Assembly: GCA_963665495.1 (NCBI GenBank)
Contig: OY762289.1
Span: 5,890,001 to 5,954,000, forward strand
From: G963665495 sp963665495
Lineage (GTDB): Bacteria > Desulfobacterota > Desulfovibrionia > Desulfovibrionales > Desulfovibrionaceae
DNA length: 64,000 bases
Reading direction: 5' to 3'
A model generated the notes under the pieces. It worked only from the letters and a program-made list of their open reading frames with translations, was not told where the DNA came from and ran no database searches. Both the position numbers and the translations under genes were made by a program. Of the stretch, positions 35,218 to 44,508 are shown in pieces. How positions within the stretch are numbered: position 1 is the first letter of the stretch; each line of letters opens with the position of its first letter.

Positions 35218-37944
35218 ATGATTAAAAAAATGATCAAGGTAAACGGCATTGAACGTATGGTGATCGCTGATTCCGATACGTCTCTTGCCGATGTGCTGCG
35301 TAAAAACGTCGGCACAACCAGTGTTAAGATAGGATGTGGCAAAGCCCAGTGCGGTAGCTGTACCGTAGTTGTGGACGGTAAACTGGTTCGTACCTGCGCC
35401 CGCAAATGGGGCAAGGTCGAATGCGGCACCGAAATCATTACCCTGGAAGGCATTGGCACTCCTGGTAACCTGCATCCCATCCAGATGGCCTGGATCGCCT
35501 ACGGCGCAGCTCAGTGTGGTTTCTGCACCCCCGGTTTCATCGTTTCCACCTACGCGCTGCTCCTCGATACGCCTGACCCCACCCGCGAACAAGTTCGCGA
35601 TTGGTTCCAGAAATATCGCAACGTTTGCCGTTGCACCGGTTACAAACCCATCGTTGACGCCGTCATGGATGCCGCCAAGGTCATCAACGGCAAGATGAAA
35701 ATGGAAGACCTGCAGTTCAAGATTCCTGCCGACGGCCGCATCTGGGGAACTAAGTACCCCCGTCCGTCCGCCATTGCCAAAGTTACAGGCACATGGGACT
35801 TCGGCGGCGATCTCGGTCTGAAGCTGCCTCAGGGCACCCTGTTTTGCGCCCTGGTACAGGCGAAAGTCTCCCACGCCAACATCCTGTCCATTGACGTCAC
35901 CGAAGCCGAGGCCATGCCCGGCGTGGTGAAAGTGGTCACCCACAAAGACGTCAAGGGTAAAAACCGCATCACCGGTCTGATCACCTTCCCCACCAACAAG
36001 GGTGACGGTTGGGATCGTCCGATTCTTTGCGACGAAAAGATCTTCCAGTACGGCGACGCCATCGCCATCGTCTGTGCCGAAACACAGGCCCAGGCCGATG
36101 CCGCTGTTGAAAAAGTCAAAGTTGAAATCGAGCAGCTGCCCGAATACATGAGCGCTCCCGCGGCCATGGCTGAAGACGCCATTGAGATTCACCCCGGAAC
36201 GCCCAACGTGTACTTCACTATTCCGATCGTCAAGGGTGACGAGACCAAGCCCATCTTCGAGAAGAGCGACGTTGTCTGGCAGGAAGGTAATTACTACACC
36301 CAGCGCCAGCCTCACCTGCCCATCGAGCCTGATGTAGGTTTCGCTTACTTGAATGAAGACGGCAAACTGTTCGTTCACTCCAAGTCCATCGGTGTGCACC
36401 TGCACCTGTACATGATCGCTCCCGGTCTGGGTGTTGAACCCGAAAACATCGCCCTCGTGCAGAACAATGCCGGCGGTACCTTCGGTTACAAATTCAGCCC
36501 CACCATGGAAGCCCTGGTCGGCGCAGCCGCCATGGCCACCAATCGTCCGGTCTTCTTGAACTACAGCTACGAGCAGCAGCAGAACTACACCGGTAAGCGT
36601 TCGCCTTTCTGGACCTGGCTGCGTATCGCCGCCGACAAAGAAGGCAAGTTCCTCGCCATGGAAACCGACTGGTCCTGCGACCATGGTCCGTACTCCGAAT
36701 TCGGCGATCTGCTGACCCTGCGCGGCGCCCAGTACATCGGTTCCGGTTACGACATCCCCAACATCCGCGGTGAAGGCCGTACCGTCTGCACCAACCATTG
36801 CTGGGGTGCTGCATTCCGTGGTTACGGCGCTCCTGAAGCCGAATTCCCGTCCGAAGTGCTCATCGACGAGCTGGCCGAAAAACTCGGCATGGATCCCTGG
36901 GAACTGCGCTTCAAGAACGTTTACCGCAAGGGTTCCACCACCCCCACCGGCCAGGATCCCGAAGTCTACTCCCTGCCGGAGATGATGGAAGCCATCAAGC
37001 CTCATTACGAAAAAGCCAAGAAAGAAGCCGAAGCTGAATCCACCGACGCCATCAAACGCGGCGTTGGCCTCTCCATCGGCGTATACGGTTCCGGTCTGGA
37101 CGGCCCCGACTCCTCCGGTTGCGACATCGAACTCAATGCCGACGGCAGCGTGACCATCTACAACTCCTGGGAAGACCACGGCCAGGGCGCCGACATGGGT
37201 ACCGTTGGTACGGCCCACGAAGCTCTCCGTCCGCTGGGCATCGCTCCCGACAAGATCAAACTGGTCATGAACGACACCAGCATCTGCCCGAACTCCGGCC
37301 CCGCCGGCGGCAGCCGCTCCCAGGTTATGACCGGTCAGGCCACCAAGAACGCTTGTGAGCTTCTGGTGAAAGCCATGCAGAAATCCGACGGTTCCTTCCG
37401 GACCTACGATGAAATGGTTGCTGAGAAGCTGCCTCTGAAGTACAACGGTTCCTGGACCGCTCCTGCTTCGGATTGTAACCTGGAAACTTCCCAGGGCAGC
37501 CCCTTCTGCTGCTACATGTACGGCGTATTCCTGATGAAGGTTGCAGTGGACACCGCCACTGGTAAGACCACTGTTGAACGGTCCGTGACCGTTGCCGACA
37601 TCGGCGTAGTTAACAACTTCCTGGTTGTTGACGGCCAGATCTACGGCGGCGTCGCCCAGGGTATCGGCCTGGCACTGTCCGAGGATTACGAGGATCTGAA
37701 AAAGCACGCTACCATCGCCGGCGCTGGTGTTCCTTACATCAAGGACATCCCGGACGATTTCGAGATCATCTACGTGGAAACCCCGCGTCCTGATGGCCCG
37801 TTCGGCGCTTCCGGTGTTGGTGAAATGCCGCTTACCGCTCCTCATGCCGCGGTTATCAACGCCATCTACAACGCATGCGGCGTTCGTATCCGCCACCTGC
37901 CCGCATACCCCGAGAAAGTGCTGGCCGGTTTGAAGGAAAAATAA
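35218..37944 (+). CDS. mop: Molybdenum-containing aldehyde oxidoreductase (Mop)
   Basis: The 908-residue enzyme of the xanthine oxidase family oxidises aldehydes to carboxylic acids; the D. gigas enzyme is 907 residues. Two N-terminal [2Fe-2S] domains are seen (CGKAQCGSC with a later C; QCGFCTPG with CRCTGY), followed by the large molybdopterin cytosine dinucleotide domain with GVGEMPLT, which holds the catalytic Glu. An excellent AAGGAGG site precedes the ATG. Codon use is strongly biased, as in adh, so it is probably abundant. Confidence 0.96.
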   Translation: MIKKMIKVNGIERMVIADSDTSLADVLRKNVGTTSVKIGCGKAQCGSCTVVVDGKLVRTCARKWGKVECGTEIITLEGIGTPGNLHPIQMAWIAYGAAQCGFCTPGFIVSTYALLLDTPDPTREQVRDWFQKYRNVCRCTGYKPIVDAVMDAAKVINGKMKMEDLQFKIPADGRIWGTKYPRPSAIAKVTGTWDFGGDLGLKLPQGTLFCALVQAKVSHANILSIDVTEAEAMPGVVKVVTHKDVKGKNRITGLITFPTNKGDGWDRPILCDEKIFQYGDAIAIVCAETQAQADAAVEKVKVEIEQLPEYMSAPAAMAEDAIEIHPGTPNVYFTIPIVKGDETKPIFEKSDVVWQEGNYYTQRQPHLPIEPDVGFAYLNEDGKLFVHSKSIGVHLHLYMIAPGLGVEPENIALVQNNAGGTFGYKFSPTMEALVGAAAMATNRPVFLNYSYEQQQNYTGKRSPFWTWLRIAADKEGKFLAMETDWSCDHGPYSEFGDLLTLRGAQYIGSGYDIPNIRGEGRTVCTNHCWGAAFRGYGAPEAEFPSEVLIDELAEKLGMDPWELRFKNVYRKGSTTPTGQDPEVYSLPEMMEAIKPHYEKAKKEAEAESTDAIKRGVGLSIGVYGSGLDGPDSSGCDIELNADGSVTIYNSWEDHGQGADMGTVGTAHEALRPLGIAPDKIKLVMNDTSICPNSGPAGGSRSQVMTGQATKNACELLVKAMQKSDGSFRTYDEMVAEKLPLKYNGSWTAPASDCNLETSQGSPFCCYMYGVFLMKVAVDTATGKTTVERSVTVADIGVVNNFLVVDGQIYGGVAQGIGLALSEDYEDLKKHATIAGAGVPYIKDIPDDFEIIYVETPRPDGPFGASGVGEMPLTAPHAAVINAIYNACGVRIRHLPAYPEKVLAGLKEK

Positions 37945-37996
37945 GAACCACTAACGCACACTTAAACATCGCCTTCGGGTGATGACAGCCGAAAAA

Positions 37997-38037
37997 GCAG
38001 GGCGGCGGCCGGGAAATTTTCCGGACGCCGCCTCTGC
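37997..38037 (+). promoter_or_regulatory. Strong hairpin between mop and the downstream cassette
   Basis: GGCGGCG pairs with CGCCGCC, followed by an inner CCGG pair and an outer GCAG/CTGC pair. There is no T-run. It may stabilise the abundant mop message or partly block readthrough into the next genes. Confidence 0.5.
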
Positions 38038-38057
38038 CATTCGGTCGGAGGCCAATC

Positions 38058-40373
38058 ATGGAGCAAAGCCAGTTACGTGCTCTGGAGGACCAATGCATCC
38101 AGGAGCAACCGGCCCAATGTTCGGCCGCTTGTCCCATCCACGTAGACGTACGTTCCCTCTGCGGGCATGTGGCCGCGGCAAACTGGAATGCCGCCTGGAA
38201 AGACCTGCGCAAGACCATGCCGCTGGCAGGGGTTCTGGCGCGTATCTGCGATGCGCCCTGCGAAGCGAGCTGCATGCGTGGTCAGGCGGGAGATGCCGTC
38301 CGTATCGGGGCCTTGGAAAAAATCGTGGTCACCCAGGCTTGCCCTAAACAACGGCTGTTGCCCTTGCCTTCCAAAGGGAAAAAAATCGCGGTTGTCGGCA
38401 GCGGCATGAGCGGGCTGACCCTGGCCTGGGATCTGGCGCGTAAAGGCGTGGGCGTCTCCATCTACGAACCCGGCTCCACGATCGGCGGCTGCCTTATCCG
38501 GCGTTTTCCCGACCAGCTCTCCCAGCAGTTGTTTGACGAAGAACTCGAACTGCTCAAACAGCTCAAAGCAGCCATGCATACGGACGTACCCGTGTCCGGA
38601 CAGGAGTTTCTTGAAAAACTCCTGGAAGAAAACGACGCGGTGTATCTCTGTCTGGACGGCGATTGCAATGTTTCCTGGGATCTGGACAAGGCTGACGGAA
38701 AGATCAAGGTCGAATCCCTTCTCCAGACTACCTCCCGCGAAAAAGTCCTGGCCGGAGGTGATGCCGAATCGCCTGTTATGCAGGCCGCACAGGGCCGTTG
38801 GGCCGCAACCACCATCGACAGGATTCTCCAGGGCGTTTCTCTCACTGCCAGAAGAGAGAACGAAGGGCCTTATGTGAGCCGCCTGTTTACCAGCCTGGAG
38901 GGCATAGAACCTCTGCCCGCCGTCGCACCCGCGGATACGGCCAAAGGCTATTCCCCTGAGGAGGCCGCCTCCGAAGCGGCGCGTTGCATCCAGTGCGAAT
39001 GTCTGGAATGCGTCAAAAAGTGCGTCTATCTGGAAAGTTACAAGGGCTATCCCAAAAAGTACGCGCGCCAGGTGTACAACAACGAGTCCATTGTTAAAGG
39101 CACGCGGATGGCCAATAAAATGATCAATTCCTGCATGCTCTGCGACCAGTGCGCAGTCATCTGCCCCAATGACTTTTCCATGGGCAACCTCTGCCTGCAG
39201 GTCCGTGAAAGCATGGTGCGCAAAGACACCATGCCGCCTTCAGCTTTTGAATTCGCCCTTGAAGATTTACGCTTCAGCAACAGTGAAGCTTTTTCGCTCT
39301 ACAAACATGCCCCCGGGCAGACCAGCAGTGAGTATCTGTTCTTTCCGGGCTGCCAGCTCTGCAGCTCGAATCCCGCCCAGGTCGAACGTACGTACCAGTG
39401 GCTGCGGGAAAATCTGCATGCCGAAACCGGCCTTGCACTGGGCTGCTGCGGCGCCCCTGCACTCTGGGCCGGAGAAGTTCCGTACTTCAAGGAAATTTTG
39501 CAGAAGTTGCGCGAGCGCTGCCAGGAAATGGGTAATCCCAAACTGATCGTCGCCTGCGCCACCTGCCACGATACATTTAAAAAGCACGCGCCGGATCTCG
39601 AAATAGTCACTCTCTGGGACATCATGGTCGCGGCCGGTGATGCCGTCAAAGCCACGGCGCCCGCCCAATCCGGCCAGCCGCTCCAGGCCCTTCATGATCC
39701 GTGCACGACAAGATATTATCCCGAGTTGCAACAGGACGCCCGTACGCTGCTTGACACGCTTCAGGTGCCGGTAGAAGAATTGAAGCTGAGCAAGGAACTG
39801 ACTACCTGCTGCGGCTACGGCGGATTGGTGTATTCCTCCAATCCCCCTCTGTCGCGCAAAGTGGCGGAAGTCCGTGCGGCGGAGAGCGACAACGATTTCG
39901 TGGCTTACTGCGCCATGTGCCGCGATAATCTGGTGGCCACGGGCAAGCGCGTACGCCATATCCTGGACATCATCTTCCCGGATACGGCCGGAGACGATCC
40001 CGCGGCCAGACCTTCGCCCACCTTTTCCATGCGCCAGGACAACAAAGCCAATCTGCGGCGGTGGTTGTTGGACAGCCTCTGGAAGGAGGAATCGCCGCCT
40101 TTGGAGGAATACCAGCTCATGAAACTGTATTTGGAACCCGACGTGCAGGATCTGCTCGAAGACAGGCATATCCTTCTGGACAACGTCAAGCGGGTCATAT
40201 CCAACGCCGAAGAAAACGGACAAAAACTGCATGATGCCAAGACCGGGCATTTTCTGGGCTACTACCAGCCCATACGCGTGACCTACTGGGTGGAATACGC
40301 CCCGGAAAACGACGGTTACCGTATCTTCAACGCCTACAGCCATCGCATGGTCCTTCCGGGAGGCAACGAATGA
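38058..40373 (+). CDS. DVU_1558-type pyridine nucleotide-disulfide oxidoreductase/iron-sulfur protein
   Basis: The 771-residue multidomain protein begins with a GltD-like cysteine region (CSAACPIHVDVRSLC; CDAPCEASCMRG) and an FAD-binding Rossmann fold (IAVVGSGMSGLTLAWDLARKG near 110). A middle ferredoxin section (CIQCECLECVKKC; CMLCDQCAVICP) leads to CCG-type domains resembling HdrB (FFPGCQLCSSNP, LGCCGAP, ACATCH; then TTCCGYGG and YCAMC). The combination suggests electron transfer ending at a disulfide or a noncubane cluster. It heads ten genes that mostly overlap. Confidence 0.87.
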   Translation: MEQSQLRALEDQCIQEQPAQCSAACPIHVDVRSLCGHVAAANWNAAWKDLRKTMPLAGVLARICDAPCEASCMRGQAGDAVRIGALEKIVVTQACPKQRLLPLPSKGKKIAVVGSGMSGLTLAWDLARKGVGVSIYEPGSTIGGCLIRRFPDQLSQQLFDEELELLKQLKAAMHTDVPVSGQEFLEKLLEENDAVYLCLDGDCNVSWDLDKADGKIKVESLLQTTSREKVLAGGDAESPVMQAAQGRWAATTIDRILQGVSLTARRENEGPYVSRLFTSLEGIEPLPAVAPADTAKGYSPEEAASEAARCIQCECLECVKKCVYLESYKGYPKKYARQVYNNESIVKGTRMANKMINSCMLCDQCAVICPNDFSMGNLCLQVRESMVRKDTMPPSAFEFALEDLRFSNSEAFSLYKHAPGQTSSEYLFFPGCQLCSSNPAQVERTYQWLRENLHAETGLALGCCGAPALWAGEVPYFKEILQKLRERCQEMGNPKLIVACATCHDTFKKHAPDLEIVTLWDIMVAAGDAVKATAPAQSGQPLQALHDPCTTRYYPELQQDARTLLDTLQVPVEELKLSKELTTCCGYGGLVYSSNPPLSRKVAEVRAAESDNDFVAYCAMCRDNLVATGKRVRHILDIIFPDTAGDDPAARPSPTFSMRQDNKANLRRWLLDSLWKEESPPLEEYQLMKLYLEPDVQDLLEDRHILLDNVKRVISNAEENGQKLHDAKTGHFLGYYQPIRVTYWVEYAPENDGYRIFNAYSHRMVLPGGNE

Positions 40374-40579
40374 GCAAATTATCCTTTACGCCCGAGACCG
40401 ACTGGAAATGCGGCAAGTGCGGCGAAGAACTCACTCCGAGCGAAGTCAACATCCGCTATCTTGGCAACTTGTTCGAAGTGGAACTGCTGACATGCAAAAA
40501 ATGCGGTCTGGTATTCATTCCCGAGGAGCTTGCCCGGGGCAAAATGTTCGAAGTCGAGCAGCTTCTGGAAGATAAATGA
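40370..40579 (+). CDS. DVU_1557-family small redox/zinc-ribbon protein
   Basis: The 69-residue protein has two CxxC pairs (CGKCGEEL; CKKCGLVF), as in zinc ribbons or rubredoxin-like iron sites. It overlaps the genes on both sides by four bases. It is always found in this gene set in related organisms, as far as I know. An electron carrier for the radical SAM step or for Mop maturation is a guess. Confidence 0.82.
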   Translation: MSKLSFTPETDWKCGKCGEELTPSEVNIRYLGNLFEVELLTCKKCGLVFIPEELARGKMFEVEQLLEDK

Positions 40580-41307
40580 CCGTTGCAAAACGCCAAACCG
40601 AGATTCCCCACCAGTGGCCGAAACTGCTGGGGGAATTGACCGGCGGATGTTTGCGCCCCGGAGGTCTGGTGCTGACTTCCAGACTTCTGTCCGAACGGTT
40701 GCCGGCGGATAGTCTTGTGCTTGAAATCGGCTGCGGCAACGGCCGCAGCCTTTCCTACCTGCGCGAGGAATTGGGACTTCGGGCCGTTGGCCTGGACCTT
40801 TCCGCCGCCATGCTGGAAGGAATACGGGCGAACAACGCCCGCACGCCTCTGGTAAGAGCGCAGGCTGCCGTATTGCCGATACGGGATGCCAGCCTGGATG
40901 CCGTCCTCTGTGAGTGCGTATTGTCTTTGATGCCCTCGCTGGAAGCCGTGCTGGACGAGATCGTCCGGGTGTTGCGTCCGGGCGGCCTGTTGTTGTGCAC
41001 GGATCTCTACGCCCGCTTCCCCTCGACCGGACGAAATGGCGGAATTGCCGAAGCCCGCTGTTGCATTGACGGAGCCATCACCCGCGTGGAGTGGCTGGAG
41101 CTGTTGCAGACAAAAGAGCTGCATCCCGAAGTATGGGAAGATCATTCCAGGTCTTTGACGCAACTGGCCGGTGAGTTGATCTTCGCCTATGGATCATTGG
41201 AAAGTTTTTGGCGCACGCTGCTTCCCGCCCCTGCGGCCTGCGAAGTGGCGCACAAAGCGTCAGTGGTTAAACCCGGATATAGTCTCACGGTTGCTCGAAA
41301 GAGGTGA
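40576..41307 (+). CDS. DVU_1556-family (TrsM-type) class I SAM-dependent methyltransferase
   Basis: The 243-residue protein has the SAM-binding motif VLEIGCGNGRSLSYL near residue 49, GLDLSAAML, and the typical VRVLRPGGLLLCTDL strand. The substrate is unknown. It lies between the small redox protein and the C-GCAxxG-C-C protein and is translationally coupled to the former. Confidence 0.86.
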   Translation: MTVAKRQTEIPHQWPKLLGELTGGCLRPGGLVLTSRLLSERLPADSLVLEIGCGNGRSLSYLREELGLRAVGLDLSAAMLEGIRANNARTPLVRAQAAVLPIRDASLDAVLCECVLSLMPSLEAVLDEIVRVLRPGGLLLCTDLYARFPSTGRNGGIAEARCCIDGAITRVEWLELLQTKELHPEVWEDHSRSLTQLAGELIFAYGSLESFWRTLLPAPAACEVAHKASVVKPGYSLTVARKR

Positions 41308-41310
41308 ACG

Positions 41311-41772
41311 ATGAGTGATGATATTTCGTTGCGCGTTATGCAACTTGCCGGACAAGGATTCTGTTGCAGTCAGATAGTCGTTATTCTGGCTCTGGAAACT
41401 CAGGGAAACGATAACCCCGAACTGGTCCGGGCCGTTTCCGGTTTGTGCAAAGGCCTGGGCGATTGTTCCGGCCCCTGCGGGGCGCTTTCCGGAGGCGCCT
41501 GCGTGCTTGCGTTGTACGCCGGACGCGGTTCAGAACAGGAAGAAGCCGACAGCCGCCTGCCCCTGATGCTCAACACTCTGACGGAGTGGTTCAACGAAAC
41601 CGTCGGGGAAAAGTACGGTGATGTTTCCTGCCTGAGCATTCTTGGCCTGGAAACCTGCGGCAAGCCCGATCCCAGCCGTTGCGCTCCCATTGTGACCGAA
41701 ACCTTTTTGCGTTGCCTGGAAATTCTGGCGGAGAATGACATAGATCCCACCGTTTCCAAGGAGGATGCATGA
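41311..41772 (+). CDS. DVU_1555-family C-GCAxxG-C-C protein
   Basis: The 153-residue protein belongs to the C_GCAxxG_C_C family, with GFCCSQIVVILALE and GLGDCSGPCGALSGGACVLAL, and a late CGKPDPSRC. Such proteins are thought to bind a redox cofactor or metal but have no assigned reaction. It overlaps the TrsS gene by four bases. Confidence 0.85.
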   Translation: MSDDISLRVMQLAGQGFCCSQIVVILALETQGNDNPELVRAVSGLCKGLGDCSGPCGALSGGACVLALYAGRGSEQEEADSRLPLMLNTLTEWFNETVGEKYGDVSCLSILGLETCGKPDPSRCAPIVTETFLRCLEILAENDIDPTVSKEDA

Positions 41773-43157
41773 ATGGGGCCAGCAATGCCGGCCAGGATCC
41801 CTGGCCACGGGGTCATGGCGCGGGAGGCGGGACCCAGAGTCTTTGCCCCGTATGCCTGAAACGCATCAATGCGCAGCTCGTCAAATGGGGCAAACATGTC
41901 TACATGGTCAAGCAATGCCCTGAACATGGCGAATTCCGTACGCTGATCTGGCGCGGCGACGCCGTCGACTTTGCCGACTGGTCCCGGCCCAAGATTCCTT
42001 CGCAGCCGCTGCACTGCCATACGCAGGTGGAAAACCAGTGTCCCTTTGACTGCGGCCTCTGCCCGGAACACAGGCAGCATACCTGTACGGCGCTGTTGGA
42101 AATAACGCAGCGTTGCGATCTGCGCTGCCCGGTTTGCTTTGCGGATGCCGGAAGCGCGGACAAGGACCCGGACATGGACCGTATTGATTACTGGTTCCGC
42201 CGGGTGATCGAAGCCAGCGGTCATTGCAACATCCAGATCTCCGGAGGGGAACCCACCCAGCGGGAAGACCTGCCGGAGATTATCCGGCTGGGGCGCAAGC
42301 ATGGGTTCGAGTTCCTGCAGCTCAACACTAACGGCATCCGGCTCGCCAGAGAGAAGGACTATGCGCGCCGTCTTTTCGACGCCGGGCTCAAGTCCGTGTT
42401 CCTGCAATTCGACGGCGTTTCCGACGGCCCGTACAAAGCCTTGCGCGGCGCGGACTTGTGGGATCTGAAACAGCGGACGGTGGAAAACTGCGGCGAGGCC
42501 GGACTGGGCGTGGTGCTGGTGCCTACCCTGGTGCCGGGCGTGAATGTCGAAGAGATCGGAGACATCGTTCGCTACGCCGTTGCCGCCGGATGCCATGTCC
42601 GCGGAGTTCATTTTCAGCCCATCAGCTATTTCGGACGGTTTCCGACGCCCCCGGCGGATGAGGACCGCATAACTCTTCCGGACGTCATGGCCGAACTCGC
42701 CAGACAGTGCGGCGACATGGTCTCGCTCAAGGATTTCCAGCCGCCGGGCTGCGAGCATTCCCTGTGTTCGTTTCACGGAAACTACCTGCGTACGCCGGAA
42801 GGCGGACTCAAAGCGCTCTCGGGCAAAAGCGGCAAATGCTGCGATACGCCCATAGTTGCCGCGGAAGGCGCCGCGAAATCCCGGGATTATACGGCCAGGC
42901 AATGGGCGGGGGCCAAGCCCTGCAGTTGCAATGCGCCGGGCAAAACCCTGGAAAGCTTTCTGGACCAGGTCAAAACCTGGAGCTTCAGCCTTTCCGCCAT
43001 GGCCTTTCAGGACGTCTGGAACGTCGATCTCGACCGGCTCAAAGGCTGCTGCATTCACGAGGTGCATCCGGACGGCCTGCTGATCCCTTTCTGCGCCTAT
43101 AATTTGACGTCGTCCTCCGGGCGCTCCCTGTATCGTCCGCAACCGGAGGAGGCGTAG
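41769..43157 (+). CDS. trsS: Radical SAM protein TrsS
   Basis: The 462-residue protein contains the radical SAM cluster motif CDLRCPVC near residue 118 and ISGGEPTQRED. The N-terminal part has LCPVCLKR, QCPEHGEF and CPFDCGLCPEHRQHTC. This pattern places it near the MJ0619/tetraether-synthase type of radical SAM enzyme, some of which methylate pterins or join lipid chains. Relatives named TrsS may use selenocysteine; I see no in-frame TGA here, and the relevant positions are cysteine. The substrate is unknown. Confidence 0.87.
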   Translation: MNGASNAGQDPWPRGHGAGGGTQSLCPVCLKRINAQLVKWGKHVYMVKQCPEHGEFRTLIWRGDAVDFADWSRPKIPSQPLHCHTQVENQCPFDCGLCPEHRQHTCTALLEITQRCDLRCPVCFADAGSADKDPDMDRIDYWFRRVIEASGHCNIQISGGEPTQREDLPEIIRLGRKHGFEFLQLNTNGIRLAREKDYARRLFDAGLKSVFLQFDGVSDGPYKALRGADLWDLKQRTVENCGEAGLGVVLVPTLVPGVNVEEIGDIVRYAVAAGCHVRGVHFQPISYFGRFPTPPADEDRITLPDVMAELARQCGDMVSLKDFQPPGCEHSLCSFHGNYLRTPEGGLKALSGKSGKCCDTPIVAAEGAAKSRDYTARQWAGAKPCSCNAPGKTLESFLDQVKTWSFSLSAMAFQDVWNVDLDRLKGCCIHEVHPDGLLIPFCAYNLTSSSGRSLYRPQPEEA

Positions 43158-43161
43158 CCTT

Positions 43162-44508
43162 ATGCCGATCCCTCTGACCCCGTTGGATTCCTGGATCGCC
43201 GAACGCATCGGCGCGCGGAATAGCGGACAGAGCGGTCCGGTGTCTTTGTCCGCGGTGCAGGACTACCAGCTGGACAAGATGCGCGAGACTCTGGACTATG
43301 TGAAGTCCTGCAGCCCGTTTCACAGAGCCAGGCTGGAAAAGATGCAGCCCGCGGACATCCTGGACTACGGCGACCTGGAAGCATTGCCTTTCATGAGTCA
43401 TGAGGATTTGCGGACTCATGCGCAGTCCATGCTCTGCGTACAGCAGGATGACATAGCCCGGATTGTGACCATGCAGAGTTCGGGCACCACCGGCAAACCC
43501 AAACGTCTGTTTTTTTCCGAACAGGACCTGGAAAAGACCATAGATTTTTTTCATAACGGCATTCAGGCCATGCTCGAACCCGGACAGCGTATGCTGATTC
43601 TGCTGCCGGGCGCGACACCCGACAGTACGGGCGATCTCCTGGCCAGAGGCCTGGTTCGTATGGGAGGCGCCGGCGTCATCTACGGCCTGGTCAAAGATCC
43701 GCGTCATGCCCTGCAGGCCGCGCATGAAGCAGGGGCGGACAGCATGGTGGGATTTCCCGTGCAGATTCTGGGGATGGCCCGTCTGGACGCCCGCAACGCG
43801 CCGGAGCAAAGGCTCAATCCCAAAACACTGCTGCTTTGTTCGGACTACATCTCCCATTCCATTGTGGCCTACCTGGAGAAAGTCTGGGGCTGTGCGGTGT
43901 TCAGCCATTGGGGGACCGTGGAAACCGGTCTGGGCGGCGGAGTGGAGTGCTGCGCCCGCCAAGGCTGCCATCTGCGCCAGGCGGATCTATTATTGGAAAT
44001 CGTCGATCCGCAGAAATTGCGGCAATTGCCCCACGGCAGCTGGGGAGAGATCGTTCTGACCACGCTCAGCCGCCAGGCCATGCCCATTATCCGCTACCGG
44101 ACGGGCGACCTCGGACGTTTGCTGTCGGATACCTGCTCCTGCGGCAGCTCACTGCTGCGGCTGGACAAGGTCCAGGGTCGCATGGCGGACAGCCGCAAGC
44201 TTGCCAACGGCCGCAGGTTGCGTTTGCCCCTCTTGGATGAAATCATATTTTCCCATGATCAGATCATGGATTATCAAGCCCGGATTCAGTCCGGCAGCGA
44301 CGGCGAACGCTTGATACTCGAATTGGGCGTTCTGGATCTTACGGACGATACGTTGACAAAAAACATCCGTTCCGAACTCGAGGCCATGCCCGAGATGCAG
44401 GACACGGACACGGGCCGCGGACCCCGTATAGGATTTATAGTGGAAACCTGGGCCTTGCGCCCGTATACTGCGGCCAAACGCATACTGATAGACGAGCGAC
44501 AACAATGA
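43162..44508 (+). CDS. DVU_1553-family AMP-dependent ligase
   Basis: The 448-residue protein resembles phenylacetate-CoA ligases of the adenylate-forming superfamily. The phosphate-binding loop SSGTTGKPKRLFF lies near residue 104, and YRTGDLGRLL with a C-terminal subdomain completes the fold. It would activate a carboxylic acid as acyl-AMP. That acid could be the Mop product or an intermediate of a cofactor pathway. It starts four bases after trsS. Confidence 0.84.
   Translation: MPIPLTPLDSWIAERIGARNSGQSGPVSLSAVQDYQLDKMRETLDYVKSCSPFHRARLEKMQPADILDYGDLEALPFMSHEDLRTHAQSMLCVQQDDIARIVTMQSSGTTGKPKRLFFSEQDLEKTIDFFHNGIQAMLEPGQRMLILLPGATPDSTGDLLARGLVRMGGAGVIYGLVKDPRHALQAAHEAGADSMVGFPVQILGMARLDARNAPEQRLNPKTLLLCSDYISHSIVAYLEKVWGCAVFSHWGTVETGLGGGVECCARQGCHLRQADLLLEIVDPQKLRQLPHGSWGEIVLTTLSRQAMPIIRYRTGDLGRLLSDTCSCGSSLLRLDKVQGRMADSRKLANGRRLRLPLLDEIIFSHDQIMDYQARIQSGSDGERLILELGVLDLTDDTLTKNIRSELEAMPEMQDTDTGRGPRIGFIVETWALRPYTAAKRILIDERQQ

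Noticed and set aside
41769..43157. Selenocysteine in TrsS
   Set aside because: Relatives may be selenoproteins, but the frame has no internal TGA and the expected positions are cysteine.
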